From Nitrospiraceae bacterium (GTDB lineage: Bacteria; Nitrospirota; Thermodesulfovibrionia; Thermodesulfovibrionales; Dissulfurispiraceae), in NCBI GenBank assembly GCA_003170655.1, contig PMYY01000166.1:4013-44398 (forward strand): a DNA stretch of 40,386 nt, given 5' to 3'. The notes under the pieces were generated by a model. The model made no database searches. It was not told where the DNA came from and was given only the letters and a program-made list of their open reading frames with translations. This document shows, piece after piece, positions 14,862-22,548 of this stretch (positions within the stretch are counted from its first letter, which is position 1; each line of letters begins with the position of its first letter). Made by a program: the position numbers and the translations under genes.

Positions 14862-16166
14862 ATGATTAATTTCAAGATTTCGGACCTCTTCGAAGGCCTC
14901 ATCACCGTTACCAAGCCACTCGGTAAATCTATCCCGCTCAATGTCGGCGAGATTGTAAAAGGCGAAGTCATGGACCTTCTTCCGACGGGTGGTGTAACGC
15001 TCAGGATCAAGGGCAGTTTTATCACCGCGAGGACCGACATTCCTCTGCAAAAGAATACCGAGGTGATGCTGAAGGTAATCGGCACTCCATCATCGCCGAA
15101 TGAACTGAAGCTCCAGTTTATGGGCATGACCGAAAAGGAAGATCCCGGACCAGCTGCTTTTAAAGGCGAAGCGCTGAACAGGTTTCTCCAGGATGCTTCG
15201 GGGGGCGCACCCCGCACGCCGCTTTCGATGGAGATGATCGAACGGCTCCTGAAAACTCTGCCTTCCGACGTCAATGCCATACCGAAGGAAATAAGACTTC
15301 AGATTCAGAATGTCCTTCGGGAAAGTCTGAAGGCAACCGGGCAGGACATACAGACGCGGCTCGATGAGCTATTCAAGGACTTGCCGCCTGCGCTAAAAAA
15401 CCAGGCAAGCCTGCAAGATCTGAAGATTGATGTAACCGTAAGTATCGATAAACTTCTGTCTGAGGGCGCAGCGGATAATCTCGAGGCCCTGCTCAGGGGT
15501 ACGGGTGTAGCACTGGAATCCAAGCTGAAAGCGGTCGCGGAGTTGTTGCAGCAGGCAAAGACATCGCCGGAAGGCGGTGCCGAACCCGGTAAGGGGACGC
15601 TTTCAATCGATATTAAACAGCTGTTGCCCGCAGCTGACCGGGCATCCCTTGAGAATGATCTCAAGGCTACCCTGCTCAGGCTGAAAGAGGTCCTCGATCA
15701 GACGACAACCGGAGACCTTGCTGTTATAAGAAAAGCTTCAGACGCCGTAGGCGGCCTTCTCAAAGACATCGAGACCTTCCAGCTCCTTTCAAGGACAACT
15801 CAATCGTTTTACACCTTTCTTCCTGTCAACTGGCAGGAACTGAAAGACGGAGAGATCGCATTCAAGCAAAACACAAGCGATGGCAAAGCCGCCTCTTTTT
15901 CATGCCGGCTCAACCTCGATCTTGAAGACCATGGAAAGCTTGTGATCATGGTGCTTTCCCATAATAACGAGTTTTTCGTTTCGTTAAAGCCCGAAAGCGA
16001 AGAATTCAAGTCGATGCTCGCTTCTAATGTGAATCACCTCGAGAACCAGTTTGCGGAAGAGGGGCTCAATCTCAAGGCTGTGAGGGTCCTTGATAAGGAT
16101 GATACCTCACTTGAACAACTAGAAAACCTGGAGCCTTTCAAGCAGATTGTGAGCATCAAGGCCTGA
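14862..16166 (+). CDS. FliK-like protein with C-terminal hook-length-control domain
   Basis: The 434-residue protein has an N-terminal beta-rich segment (LNVGEIVKGEVMDLLPTGGV), a long helical middle, and a C-terminal domain from about residue 320 (LPVNWQELKDGEIAFKQN, then LDLEDHGKLVIMVL and VSLKPESEEFKSML) that resembles the flagellar hook-length-control domain, which in FliK contacts FlhB. The next gene, 3 bp downstream, is an FlhB C-terminal-domain homologue, which strengthens the call. No other flagellar or type III secretion gene is in the window. TATAAT at 14846-14851 is 10 nt before the ATG and there is no good Shine-Dalgarno. It may act in flagellar export or as an uncharacterised accessory; which is not clear. 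Confidence 0.7.
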   Translation: MINFKISDLFEGLITVTKPLGKSIPLNVGEIVKGEVMDLLPTGGVTLRIKGSFITARTDIPLQKNTEVMLKVIGTPSSPNELKLQFMGMTEKEDPGPAAFKGEALNRFLQDASGGAPRTPLSMEMIERLLKTLPSDVNAIPKEIRLQIQNVLRESLKATGQDIQTRLDELFKDLPPALKNQASLQDLKIDVTVSIDKLLSEGAADNLEALLRGTGVALESKLKAVAELLQQAKTSPEGGAEPGKGTLSIDIKQLLPAADRASLENDLKATLLRLKEVLDQTTTGDLAVIRKASDAVGGLLKDIETFQLLSRTTQSFYTFLPVNWQELKDGEIAFKQNTSDGKAASFSCRLNLDLEDHGKLVIMVLSHNNEFFVSLKPESEEFKSMLASNVNHLENQFAEEGLNLKAVRVLDKDDTSLEQLENLEPFKQIVSIKA

Positions 16167-16169
16167 TAA

Positions 16170-16445
16170 ATGGACAACCGAAAAAAGGTAGCAGCACTCA
16201 AATACAAGCCGAACGAGAACGCGGCTCCGAAGGTTGTGGCGAAGGGGAGCGGCTGGCTTGCCGAAAAGATCCTGGAAGTAGCAAAAGAGCATAATGTACC
16301 GTTGAAGCAAGACTCCCAACTGGTCGAAGTACTATCAGCCATAGACCTGAACCGCGAGATACCCCCCGAATTATACAAGGCAGTTGCTGAGATACTGGCC
16401 TTTGTCTACCGCATGTCAAAAAAAGAACCGTCAGTGCTCAGATAG
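16170..16445 (+). CDS. Stand-alone FlhB/YscU C-terminal-domain protein
   Basis: This 91-residue protein matches only the cytoplasmic end of FlhB, the export-apparatus switch: VAALKYKPNENAAPKVVAKG, WLAEKILEVAKEHNVPL, and IPPELYKAVAEILAFVYRM are the characteristic blocks. It begins right after where the autocleaved NPTH site would be, so it corresponds to the released FlhB-CC fragment and needs no cleavage. It has no membrane segment. The preceding FlhB-partner-like gene overlaps it functionally and is only 3 bp away. Similar free FlhB-C proteins (often called FlhX or YlqH) can partly replace the FlhB C-terminus; a role here in specificity switching is inference. Confidence 0.88.
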   Translation: MDNRKKVAALKYKPNENAAPKVVAKGSGWLAEKILEVAKEHNVPLKQDSQLVEVLSAIDLNREIPPELYKAVAEILAFVYRMSKKEPSVLR

Positions 16446-16679
16446 TCAATTGCTTCCGCGCCACAACATAATCCTCATAACGCCCTCTTCCCCCTCTTGA
16501 TCTAAGATGGAGAAGAGTGAATTACTTCGATAATTTATATTCAAGCTACAACCCGGATTGTCCAAGCTCTTTTGCTTTATCCGACTGTCGAGCGATTCAT
16601 TGTGAATGGACACCTTCGACCATTATATCCCTCTGGAAAAGGTAGCCTGCAAGCGTCTTTATAATCTATACTACAGGCT

Positions 16680-17942
16680 ATGGCACTTTTCGGCGAACTC
16701 TTTCTCAGCGAGATCATCAAAAAGCCGGTTTTCGACCCCAAGGGTGAGATTATCGGACGGGTGAAGGATGTGATCGTCGTAAAGGGAGACCCCCTTCCCC
16801 AGATATCGGCTGTTATCGTTTACAGGAAAGGTCAGGCATATATCATCATATGGACTGCCATCAACATATTTAACAAGAGGATCATATCCAGCTTCTTATA
16901 CGCGGATGCGCTACAGGTGTATGAGTATCCGGAAGACGATCTCCTTGCCGTTCGCGATATCCTCGACAAGCAGATCGTCGATGCCAACGGTGCAAAGGTT
17001 GTGCGGGTGAATGACATCAAACTCGAAGGCTATCACGGCAGTGCCGTGCTCCTTGCCGTCGATGTCGGCATGAGGGGAATCCTAAGGCGCCTGGGCGCCG
17101 AACACAGCAGCGACGAGGTGCTCAGGTTTTTCAATACACAGCTTTCCTACAATCTGATCAGCTGGAATTACATGCAACCGCTCAGGCCGGAACTGAAAGC
17201 AATCGCTCTTACCGTTCCACGGCAAATGCTGTCGGACCTTCATCCCGCAGATATCGCAGACCTGATCAGCCAGGTGTCGAGGGAAGAGGGCGCGCATCTC
17301 TTCAAGAACCTCGATATCGAGGCCGCTGCGGATGCTCTCTCTGAATTGATGCCTGAAAGACAGGCCGAGATCATAAACTCGATCGATACTGAGCAGGCCG
17401 CGGATATACTCGAAGAGATGCAGCCTGATGAGGCAGCGGACGTACTCAGCGATCTCCCGACCGAGAAGGCCAAGGAGATCCTCGAACATATCGACAGGGA
17501 AGAGGCAGAAGACATACAGGAACTGTTGGGCCACGAAGAGGATACCGCAGGCGGACTCATGACGAATATCTTCATCGCCTATCCACCGCAGATAACAGTT
17601 ACGGAAGCAATAGAAAGGTTTAAAAAGGACGCTGAAGAGATAGAGTCCGTCTATTACATTTATGTTGTCGATGAAGATGAAAAATTGATCGGGGTCGCCT
17701 CACTAAGGGACATCATAATGGCCGATCCTCAAGCACAGCTTGCTGAGGTCATGGAGACCAAGATGAAATCGGTCACCCCTGAAACAGACGATATGATAGT
17801 TGCAGAGATCATATCGAAATATAATCTCGTAGCGCTTCCAGTCGTTGATGCGGAAAACGTCTTGCTGGGCATTGTGGGTGTTGATGATGTAATCGATATA
17901 ATCCTTCCGCCTGCCGCGAAACGGGGAAGAAGGAAGGTATGA
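16680..17942 (+). CDS. Soluble PRC-barrel / MgtE-N / CBS-pair protein (Mg2+-sensor-like)
   Basis: The 420-residue protein has no membrane segment. Residues about 5-140 look like two PRC-barrel units (KPVFDPKGEIIGRVKDVIVV, and KQIVDANGAKVVRVNDI). Residues about 175-280 are the superhelical MgtE N-domain (DLHPADIADLISQV, EEMQPDEAADVLSDL). A linker HEEDTAGGLMT leads into two CBS domains (about 290-410). In MgtE these N and CBS domains bind Mg2+ and gate the channel; here the channel domain is absent. The stop overlaps the NRAMP-like start (ATGA), so the two are translationally coupled. The start ATG has no Shine-Dalgarno; TATACT at 16667-16672 is 7 nt upstream. A regulatory subunit role is inference. 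Confidence 0.85.
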   Translation: MALFGELFLSEIIKKPVFDPKGEIIGRVKDVIVVKGDPLPQISAVIVYRKGQAYIIIWTAINIFNKRIISSFLYADALQVYEYPEDDLLAVRDILDKQIVDANGAKVVRVNDIKLEGYHGSAVLLAVDVGMRGILRRLGAEHSSDEVLRFFNTQLSYNLISWNYMQPLRPELKAIALTVPRQMLSDLHPADIADLISQVSREEGAHLFKNLDIEAAADALSELMPERQAEIINSIDTEQAADILEEMQPDEAADVLSDLPTEKAKEILEHIDREEAEDIQELLGHEEDTAGGLMTNIFIAYPPQITVTEAIERFKKDAEEIESVYYIYVVDEDEKLIGVASLRDIIMADPQAQLAEVMETKMKSVTPETDDMIVAEIISKYNLVALPVVDAENVLLGIVGVDDVIDIILPPAAKRGRRKV

Positions 17943-19171
17943 AGCGCTGGAAGAGCTTCCTGTTGTTTCTCACGGTGATGGGGCCCGGCATCATTACCGC
18001 CAATATCGATAACGACGCCAGCGGCATAACCACTTATTCAGTTGCCGGGGCACGCTTCGGCTATGAGTTGCTCTGGACGCTCATCCCGACGACAGTAGCA
18101 CTTGTCGTTATTCAGGAAATGTGCGGACGCATGGGTGTGATCACGGGCAAAGGCCTTGCCGATCTGATCCGTGAAAACTATGGCGTGAAGGCGGCATTCT
18201 ATTTAATGCTCGGCCTCTTTGTAGCCAATTTCGGTAACACTGTGGCAGACTTTGCCGGATGGGCTGCCAGTATGGAGATCCTCGGTCTCAGTAGGTATAT
18301 CATGGTCCCGATTGGGGCTCTCGCGATCTGGATGCTCGTAGCCAAAGGAAGTTATAGGTTTGTCGAGAATGTCCTGCTTATTGCCTGCTTGATCTTTATC
18401 GGCTATATCATTTCTGGCTTCATGGCAAAACCCGATTGGGCGGGAGTTGCAAAAAGCACGTTTATCCCCCATCTGGAATGGAACGCGGAATATATCTATT
18501 TGAGCATCGGCATCATCGGCACGACTATTACCCCGTGGATGCAGTTCTACCTCCAGTCATCGATTGCTGAAAAGGGGATCAAGAAGGAAGACTACAAGGC
18601 GTCGAGGCTCGATGTAATCTTCGGCTGCTCCATCACGGACATTATCAGTTTCTTTATAATTGTTACCTGCGCGACGATCCTTTTTCCAAAAGGCATCAGG
18701 GTCAACGAGGCTTCCGAAGCGGCGCTTGCATTGAAACCCTTTGCCGGAGATTATGCCTCTTTGCTGTTTGCGGTTTCACTTGCGAATGCCTCGATCCTGG
18801 GCGCGATCATTGTGCCCCTCGCTTCGGCATATTACATCTGCGAGGCGATGGGCTGGGAGGCGGGCGTCAATAAATCGTTCAAGGAAGCTCCCCAGTTCAT
18901 GGGCATCTATACCATGATGATCGCAGCCGGGGCCGTAGTCGTGCTGGTGCCAAACGCACCACTTGTCTTTCTTATGGTGTTATCGGCCGTTGTAAACGGC
19001 CTGATGCTGCCGTTCGTTCTCATCTATGTAATCATGCTGATCAATAATCCCAAGATCATGGGAGAGTTCGTGAACTCTAGGGTATATAATGTGATTTCCT
19101 GGGCTACGGTTGTGACAGTCGCCTTGCTGACCGTGCTTTTCGTCTTTTCGACGATTTTCCCCGTTACATAA
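17939..19171 (+). CDS. NRAMP-related divalent metal transporter with altered metal site
   Basis: The 410-residue inner-membrane protein has about eleven hydrophobic helices and the NRAMP fold signature: GPGIITANIDNDASGITT at TM1 and GTTITPWMQFYLQSS at TM6. Aligned by eye with Mn2+/Fe2+ NRAMPs, the TM1 DPGN reads DASG and the TM6 MPH reads TP-W, so the binding-site Asn and the soft-metal-selecting Met are lost. This suggests a harder ion such as Mg2+, as described for NRAMP-related magnesium transporters. The start overlaps the stop of the MgtE-N/CBS gene, with AGGAAGG just upstream, which supports a functional pair. mtnA follows 24 bp later. Substrate is inference. Confidence 0.85.
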   Translation: MKRWKSFLLFLTVMGPGIITANIDNDASGITTYSVAGARFGYELLWTLIPTTVALVVIQEMCGRMGVITGKGLADLIRENYGVKAAFYLMLGLFVANFGNTVADFAGWAASMEILGLSRYIMVPIGALAIWMLVAKGSYRFVENVLLIACLIFIGYIISGFMAKPDWAGVAKSTFIPHLEWNAEYIYLSIGIIGTTITPWMQFYLQSSIAEKGIKKEDYKASRLDVIFGCSITDIISFFIIVTCATILFPKGIRVNEASEAALALKPFAGDYASLLFAVSLANASILGAIIVPLASAYYICEAMGWEAGVNKSFKEAPQFMGIYTMMIAAGAVVVLVPNAPLVFLMVLSAVVNGLMLPFVLIYVIMLINNPKIMGEFVNSRVYNVISWATVVTVALLTVLFVFSTIFPVT

Positions 19172-19195
19172 GGTAAGGTAAGGAGGAGCTGATCA

Positions 19196-20257
19196 ATGGT
19201 TAAAACAATTGAGTGGAAGGACAATAGGGTGCTGATGCTCGACCAGAGCAGGCTTCCGCATGAAGTCATTTACGTCGAATGCACCGATTATCATAAGGTT
19301 GCCGAGGGGATCAGGAAGCTCTGGATCAGGGGAGCTCCGGCCATCGGCATCGCAGCGGCTATGGGAATAGCGCTCGGGGCACAGGAGATCATCGCCGGGA
19401 ATTTCGACGAGCTCGTCGAGGAGATGCAACCGATTTTTAACACCCTGTTGGGCACTAGGCCTACGGCTGTGAATATCCATTGGGCAGTCGTCAGGATAAA
19501 GAAGTTCCTTCAGGAAAATAACCGGGAATCAATTGATAGGCTCAAACAGATGCTGATCGATGAATCGAACAGGATACTCGAGGAGGATATTGCGGTCAAC
19601 AAGGCAATAGGCGAATGGGGAGCGCAATTCATCAGGGATGGCGACACTATCCTGACCCACTGTAATGCCGGCAGCCTTGCTACCGGCGGATACGGTACAG
19701 CAACTGCCCCGATGCTGGTTGCGAAAGAGCAGGGAAAGAGCATCCATGTGATCGCTGACGAGACGAGACCGGTGCTGCAAGGTGCGCGCCTCACGTCCTG
19801 GGAGCTCATGCAGTCAGGCATTCCGGTAACGCTCATTACCGATAATACCGCCGGGGCGTTGATGAAGAGAGGCTTGATCGATCTGGCCATCGTCGGTACC
19901 GACAGGACTACAAGGAACGGCGATGTAGCCAATAAAATCGGTACTTATACCGTGGCAGTATTATGCAGGGAGCACGGCATTCCTTTTTATGTTGCGGCCC
20001 CATTGAGCAGTATCGATTTCGACATGGCGTCAGGAGACCTTATCCCCATCGAGGAGAGGAGCGCCGACGAGGTCAGGACCGTCAATGGCCACCAGGTTGC
20101 CCCGGAAGGAGTAAATGTTATAAACTTAGCTTTCGATGTGACTCCGGCAAAATTTGTTTCCGCTTTTTTTACCGAAAAAGGGGCTTTCAAACCGAGAGAC
20201 CTTAAAAAACTGATGCGGGAGGATATAGACCTCGATTCAACACGGTTGCAACACTGA
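19196..20257 (+). CDS. mtnA: S-methyl-5-thioribose-1-phosphate isomerase
   Basis: MtnA converts methylthioribose-1-phosphate to methylthioribulose-1-phosphate in methionine salvage, and belongs to the eIF2B-alpha-like fold. The 353-residue protein shows IRGAPAIGIAAAMGIALG, THCNAGSLATGGYGTA (with the catalytic Cys) and VGTDRTTRNGDVANKIGTY (with the catalytic Asp), all family hallmarks. GGAGG lies 9 nt before the ATG. It is inside a plus-strand run: 24 bp after the NRAMP-like gene and overlapping the polyprenyl synthase start by one base. No other mtn genes are in the window, so the rest of the pathway is elsewhere; some anaerobes use MtnA in other thiopentose shunts. Confidence 0.93.
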   Translation: MVKTIEWKDNRVLMLDQSRLPHEVIYVECTDYHKVAEGIRKLWIRGAPAIGIAAAMGIALGAQEIIAGNFDELVEEMQPIFNTLLGTRPTAVNIHWAVVRIKKFLQENNRESIDRLKQMLIDESNRILEEDIAVNKAIGEWGAQFIRDGDTILTHCNAGSLATGGYGTATAPMLVAKEQGKSIHVIADETRPVLQGARLTSWELMQSGIPVTLITDNTAGALMKRGLIDLAIVGTDRTTRNGDVANKIGTYTVAVLCREHGIPFYVAAPLSSIDFDMASGDLIPIEERSADEVRTVNGHQVAPEGVNVINLAFDVTPAKFVSAFFTEKGAFKPRDLKKLMREDIDLDSTRLQH

Positions 20258-21276
20258 TGAAGGCAGAAGAAATATTCAGACAGTACGCCTCCGAACTGAA
20301 AGCGGTAGAACGGGAACTCCTCTCGATCTTCGACAGTTCCGCGGCCGTCATTCCGCTCATTGGCAAGCATATTGTTGACAGCGGAGGCAAAAGGATAAGG
20401 CCCCTCTTCCTTTTAATGAGCGCCGATCTTTGCGGATATCACGGAGACCAGCGTGCGCACCTGGGAGCGATCATCGAAGCGATCCATACCGCATCACTGC
20501 TCCACGACGATGTTATCGACGGCGCTGAAACTAGACGGGGCGAGGCCGCGGCTCATACGGTCTGGGGGAATCAGGTGGTAGTCCTCGTTGGAGATTTCCT
20601 CTATTCCAACGCCCTGAGGCTCGCGGTTAATCAAAGGAACCAAAAGATCATGGAAGCGCTTTCCGAGGCTACTACCCGGATGACAGAAGGAGAACTCTTG
20701 CAACTCCATAAAACCGGCGATCCCGAAATCACCATGGACGAATACTTCAAGATCATCTCTGCAAAGACCGGCATACTTATCTCTGCGGCCTGCAGGATCG
20801 GCGCCGTTATTGCGGGACAGTCCGAGGCAAGGGAGAAAGCCCTTTCTGAATTCGGACTGAAGACCGGCGTTGCTTTTCAGCTTGCCGACGACATATTGGA
20901 CTATGTGGCACGCCAGAAAGATTTGGGAAAGAAGCTCGGCAAGGACCTTGATGAGGGCAAGATCACAATGCCGCTCATACATTTGTTGAAGGTTGCTCCG
21001 GAAACCGAAAGGAAAGAGGTCATCACGATAATCGAAGATACCGCCGGAACCGGTGAGAACGGAAGCGATGCTGGGGATATCACATCAGATAAAAGAAGGA
21101 CCAATCTTGAAAGGATCACAACTCTCTTCACCAAATACAACGCAATTGAAGAATCGTTCAACATTGCACGACGTCTGGTCGAAGAGGCGAAGGCTGAGCT
21201 CGAAATTTTCCCCGATTCCGACTCTAAAATTGCGATTCTAGCCATGGCGGACTATACACTTATGAGGAAAAAATGA
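20257..21276 (+). CDS. Trans-polyprenyl diphosphate synthase
   Basis: This enzyme elongates allylic diphosphates with isopentenyl diphosphate, making the side chain of quinones. The 339-residue protein has the first aspartate-rich motif in LLHDDVIDGAETRRG (near residue 85), the upstream GGKRIRPLFLLMSADL, and the second in FQLADDILDYVARQKDLGKK (near 210). KITMPLIHLL completes the fold. Small residues before the first motif suggest a long-chain product such as C35-C40, as in HepT/IspB, but chain length cannot be fixed by eye. The start overlaps the mtnA stop by one base (TGATG), implying coupling, and the AMMECR1 gene begins 1 bp after its stop. Confidence 0.92.
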   Translation: MKAEEIFRQYASELKAVERELLSIFDSSAAVIPLIGKHIVDSGGKRIRPLFLLMSADLCGYHGDQRAHLGAIIEAIHTASLLHDDVIDGAETRRGEAAAHTVWGNQVVVLVGDFLYSNALRLAVNQRNQKIMEALSEATTRMTEGELLQLHKTGDPEITMDEYFKIISAKTGILISAACRIGAVIAGQSEAREKALSEFGLKTGVAFQLADDILDYVARQKDLGKKLGKDLDEGKITMPLIHLLKVAPETERKEVITIIEDTAGTGENGSDAGDITSDKRRTNLERITTLFTKYNAIEESFNIARRLVEEAKAELEIFPDSDSKIAILAMADYTLMRKK

Positions 21277-21277
21277 A

Positions 21278-21787
21278 ATGCATCCATACGCCGAATTAGC
21301 TAAAAATGCTGTCGAGGAGTATGTGAGAAACGGGAACATCCTTGCTGCCCCGGAGGAAATCCCTGCGGACATGTTGCGAAGGGCGGGAGTTTTTATCTGC
21401 CTTAAAGTGCATGGTCACCTGAGAGGATGCATAGGCACCTTTCAGCCCTGCAGCAAGAATCTCTACCAGGAGATAGTCAGGAATTCCATCTCAGCATCTG
21501 CCGAAGATCCACGTTTTTCCCTTGTCAGGCCGGATGAACTCGATGATATCGCATATACCGTAGATGTTCTTTCCGAGCCGGAGAAGGTTGTGCAATTATC
21601 ACAACTCGATCCGAAGAAGTATGGTGTTATAGTTGTGAAAGGGCCTCGAAGAGGGTTGCTGCTGCCAGATCTGGAGGGTGTTGATACAGTCGAAGAACAG
21701 CTCCGCATTACGAAAATGAAAGCGGGCATTCCGCCGGGGGATGAGGATGTGGAGATCTCGCGGTTTACAGTTGACCGCTACAGTTAG
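21278..21787 (+). CDS. AMMECR1-domain protein
   Basis: The 169-residue protein carries the AMMECR1 signature HGHLRGCIGTFQPC near residue 48, with PRFSLVRPDELDDIAYTVDVLS and a C-terminal GIPPGDEDVEISRF. The domain is conserved from bacteria to man and its biochemical role is unknown; in many bacteria it sits beside or is fused to Memo-like and radical-SAM (AmmeMemoRadiSam) partners. Neither partner is visible here: it stands alone at the end of the mtnA-polyprenyl synthase run. GAGG lies about 10 nt upstream of the ATG. It converges on moaC with only 3 bp between stops. Confidence 0.9.
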   Translation: MHPYAELAKNAVEEYVRNGNILAAPEEIPADMLRRAGVFICLKVHGHLRGCIGTFQPCSKNLYQEIVRNSISASAEDPRFSLVRPDELDDIAYTVDVLSEPEKVVQLSQLDPKKYGVIVVKGPRRGLLLPDLEGVDTVEEQLRITKMKAGIPPGDEDVEISRFTVDRYS

Positions 21788-21790
21788 TCG

Positions 21791-22279
21791 TCACTTCTTT
21801 CCAGTGCCAGCTCTTTTGAAAGTCCCGCTCTTGCCCCCGCTCTTTCTGAGGAGCATAATCTCCGAGATGATCATCTCTTTGTCAATAGCCTTGCACATGT
21901 CGTAGATTGTCAGGGCGGCTACTGATGTTGCGGTGAGAGCCTCCATCTCGACTCCTGTCTGACCGGTCACTTTCGTAGTCGCCATTATATCAACCTTGTT
22001 CTTCTTGTTGTCAATAACGAAATCTATGGTCACTGAGGTTACGTTCAAAGGATGGCACATAGGAATAAGTTCGGGCGTCTTCTTTGCTGCCATGATACCG
22101 GCGACCCGCGCAACCCCTAGTACATCACCCTTTTCAACCTTGCCCTGCTTTATAAGCTGCAGGGTATCTGACTTCATGGAGATCGAACCCGAGGCCACGG
22201 CCTCTCTGGACGTCAGCACTTTTCCCGTCACATCTACCATGCAGGCCTTTCCTGCGTCGTCGAAATGGGTTAGTTTCAT
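21791..22279 (-). CDS. moaC: Cyclic pyranopterin monophosphate synthase
   Basis: MoaC makes cyclic pyranopterin monophosphate, the first stable intermediate of molybdenum cofactor, from the product of MoaA. The 162-residue protein has the expected MVDVTGK, VLGVARVAGIMAAKKT, the active-site PMCHPL and the C-terminal YDMCKAIDKEM, with GQTGVEMEALTA between. Length is normal. GGAGG lies 6 nt upstream of the ATG. It is a single-gene unit here, flanked by a convergent AMMECR1 gene and a divergent sensor kinase; other moa genes are not in the window. A molybdo- or tungstoenzyme is therefore expected elsewhere in the genome. Confidence 0.96.
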   Translation of the reverse strand: MKLTHFDDAGKACMVDVTGKVLTSREAVASGSISMKSDTLQLIKQGKVEKGDVLGVARVAGIMAAKKTPELIPMCHPLNVTSVTIDFVIDNKKNKVDIMATTKVTGQTGVEMEALTATSVAALTIYDMCKAIDKEMIISEIMLLRKSGGKSGTFKRAGTGKK

Positions 22280-22548
22280 AAAGTCCTCCTGCCGATTGTC
22301 TTGGTAATCATTTTAACGAATGGAGACGATAAAAACAAAGAATATTGACATGATACCAAAGGCATGCTGAGCTTCAATCAGAACTTCTTATGGAAGTCAC
22401 AGCAGGACGGCAGTCTGACATTCATGCTAGATTTGGTGATTGAAGTACATTGCGCGACAGGTACAAGCGGATATCCGTCTGGTGAAGAACCTGTTGTTTT
22501 TGATAGAATGAAAGAAATATTCGGTGGGGAAGTCCGGCAACTGAAAGA

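Noticed and set aside
14805..15050. N-terminal extension of seryl-tRNA synthetase
   Set aside because: Overlaps the divergent FliK-like gene; the standard start MLDARFVREN has a good SD.
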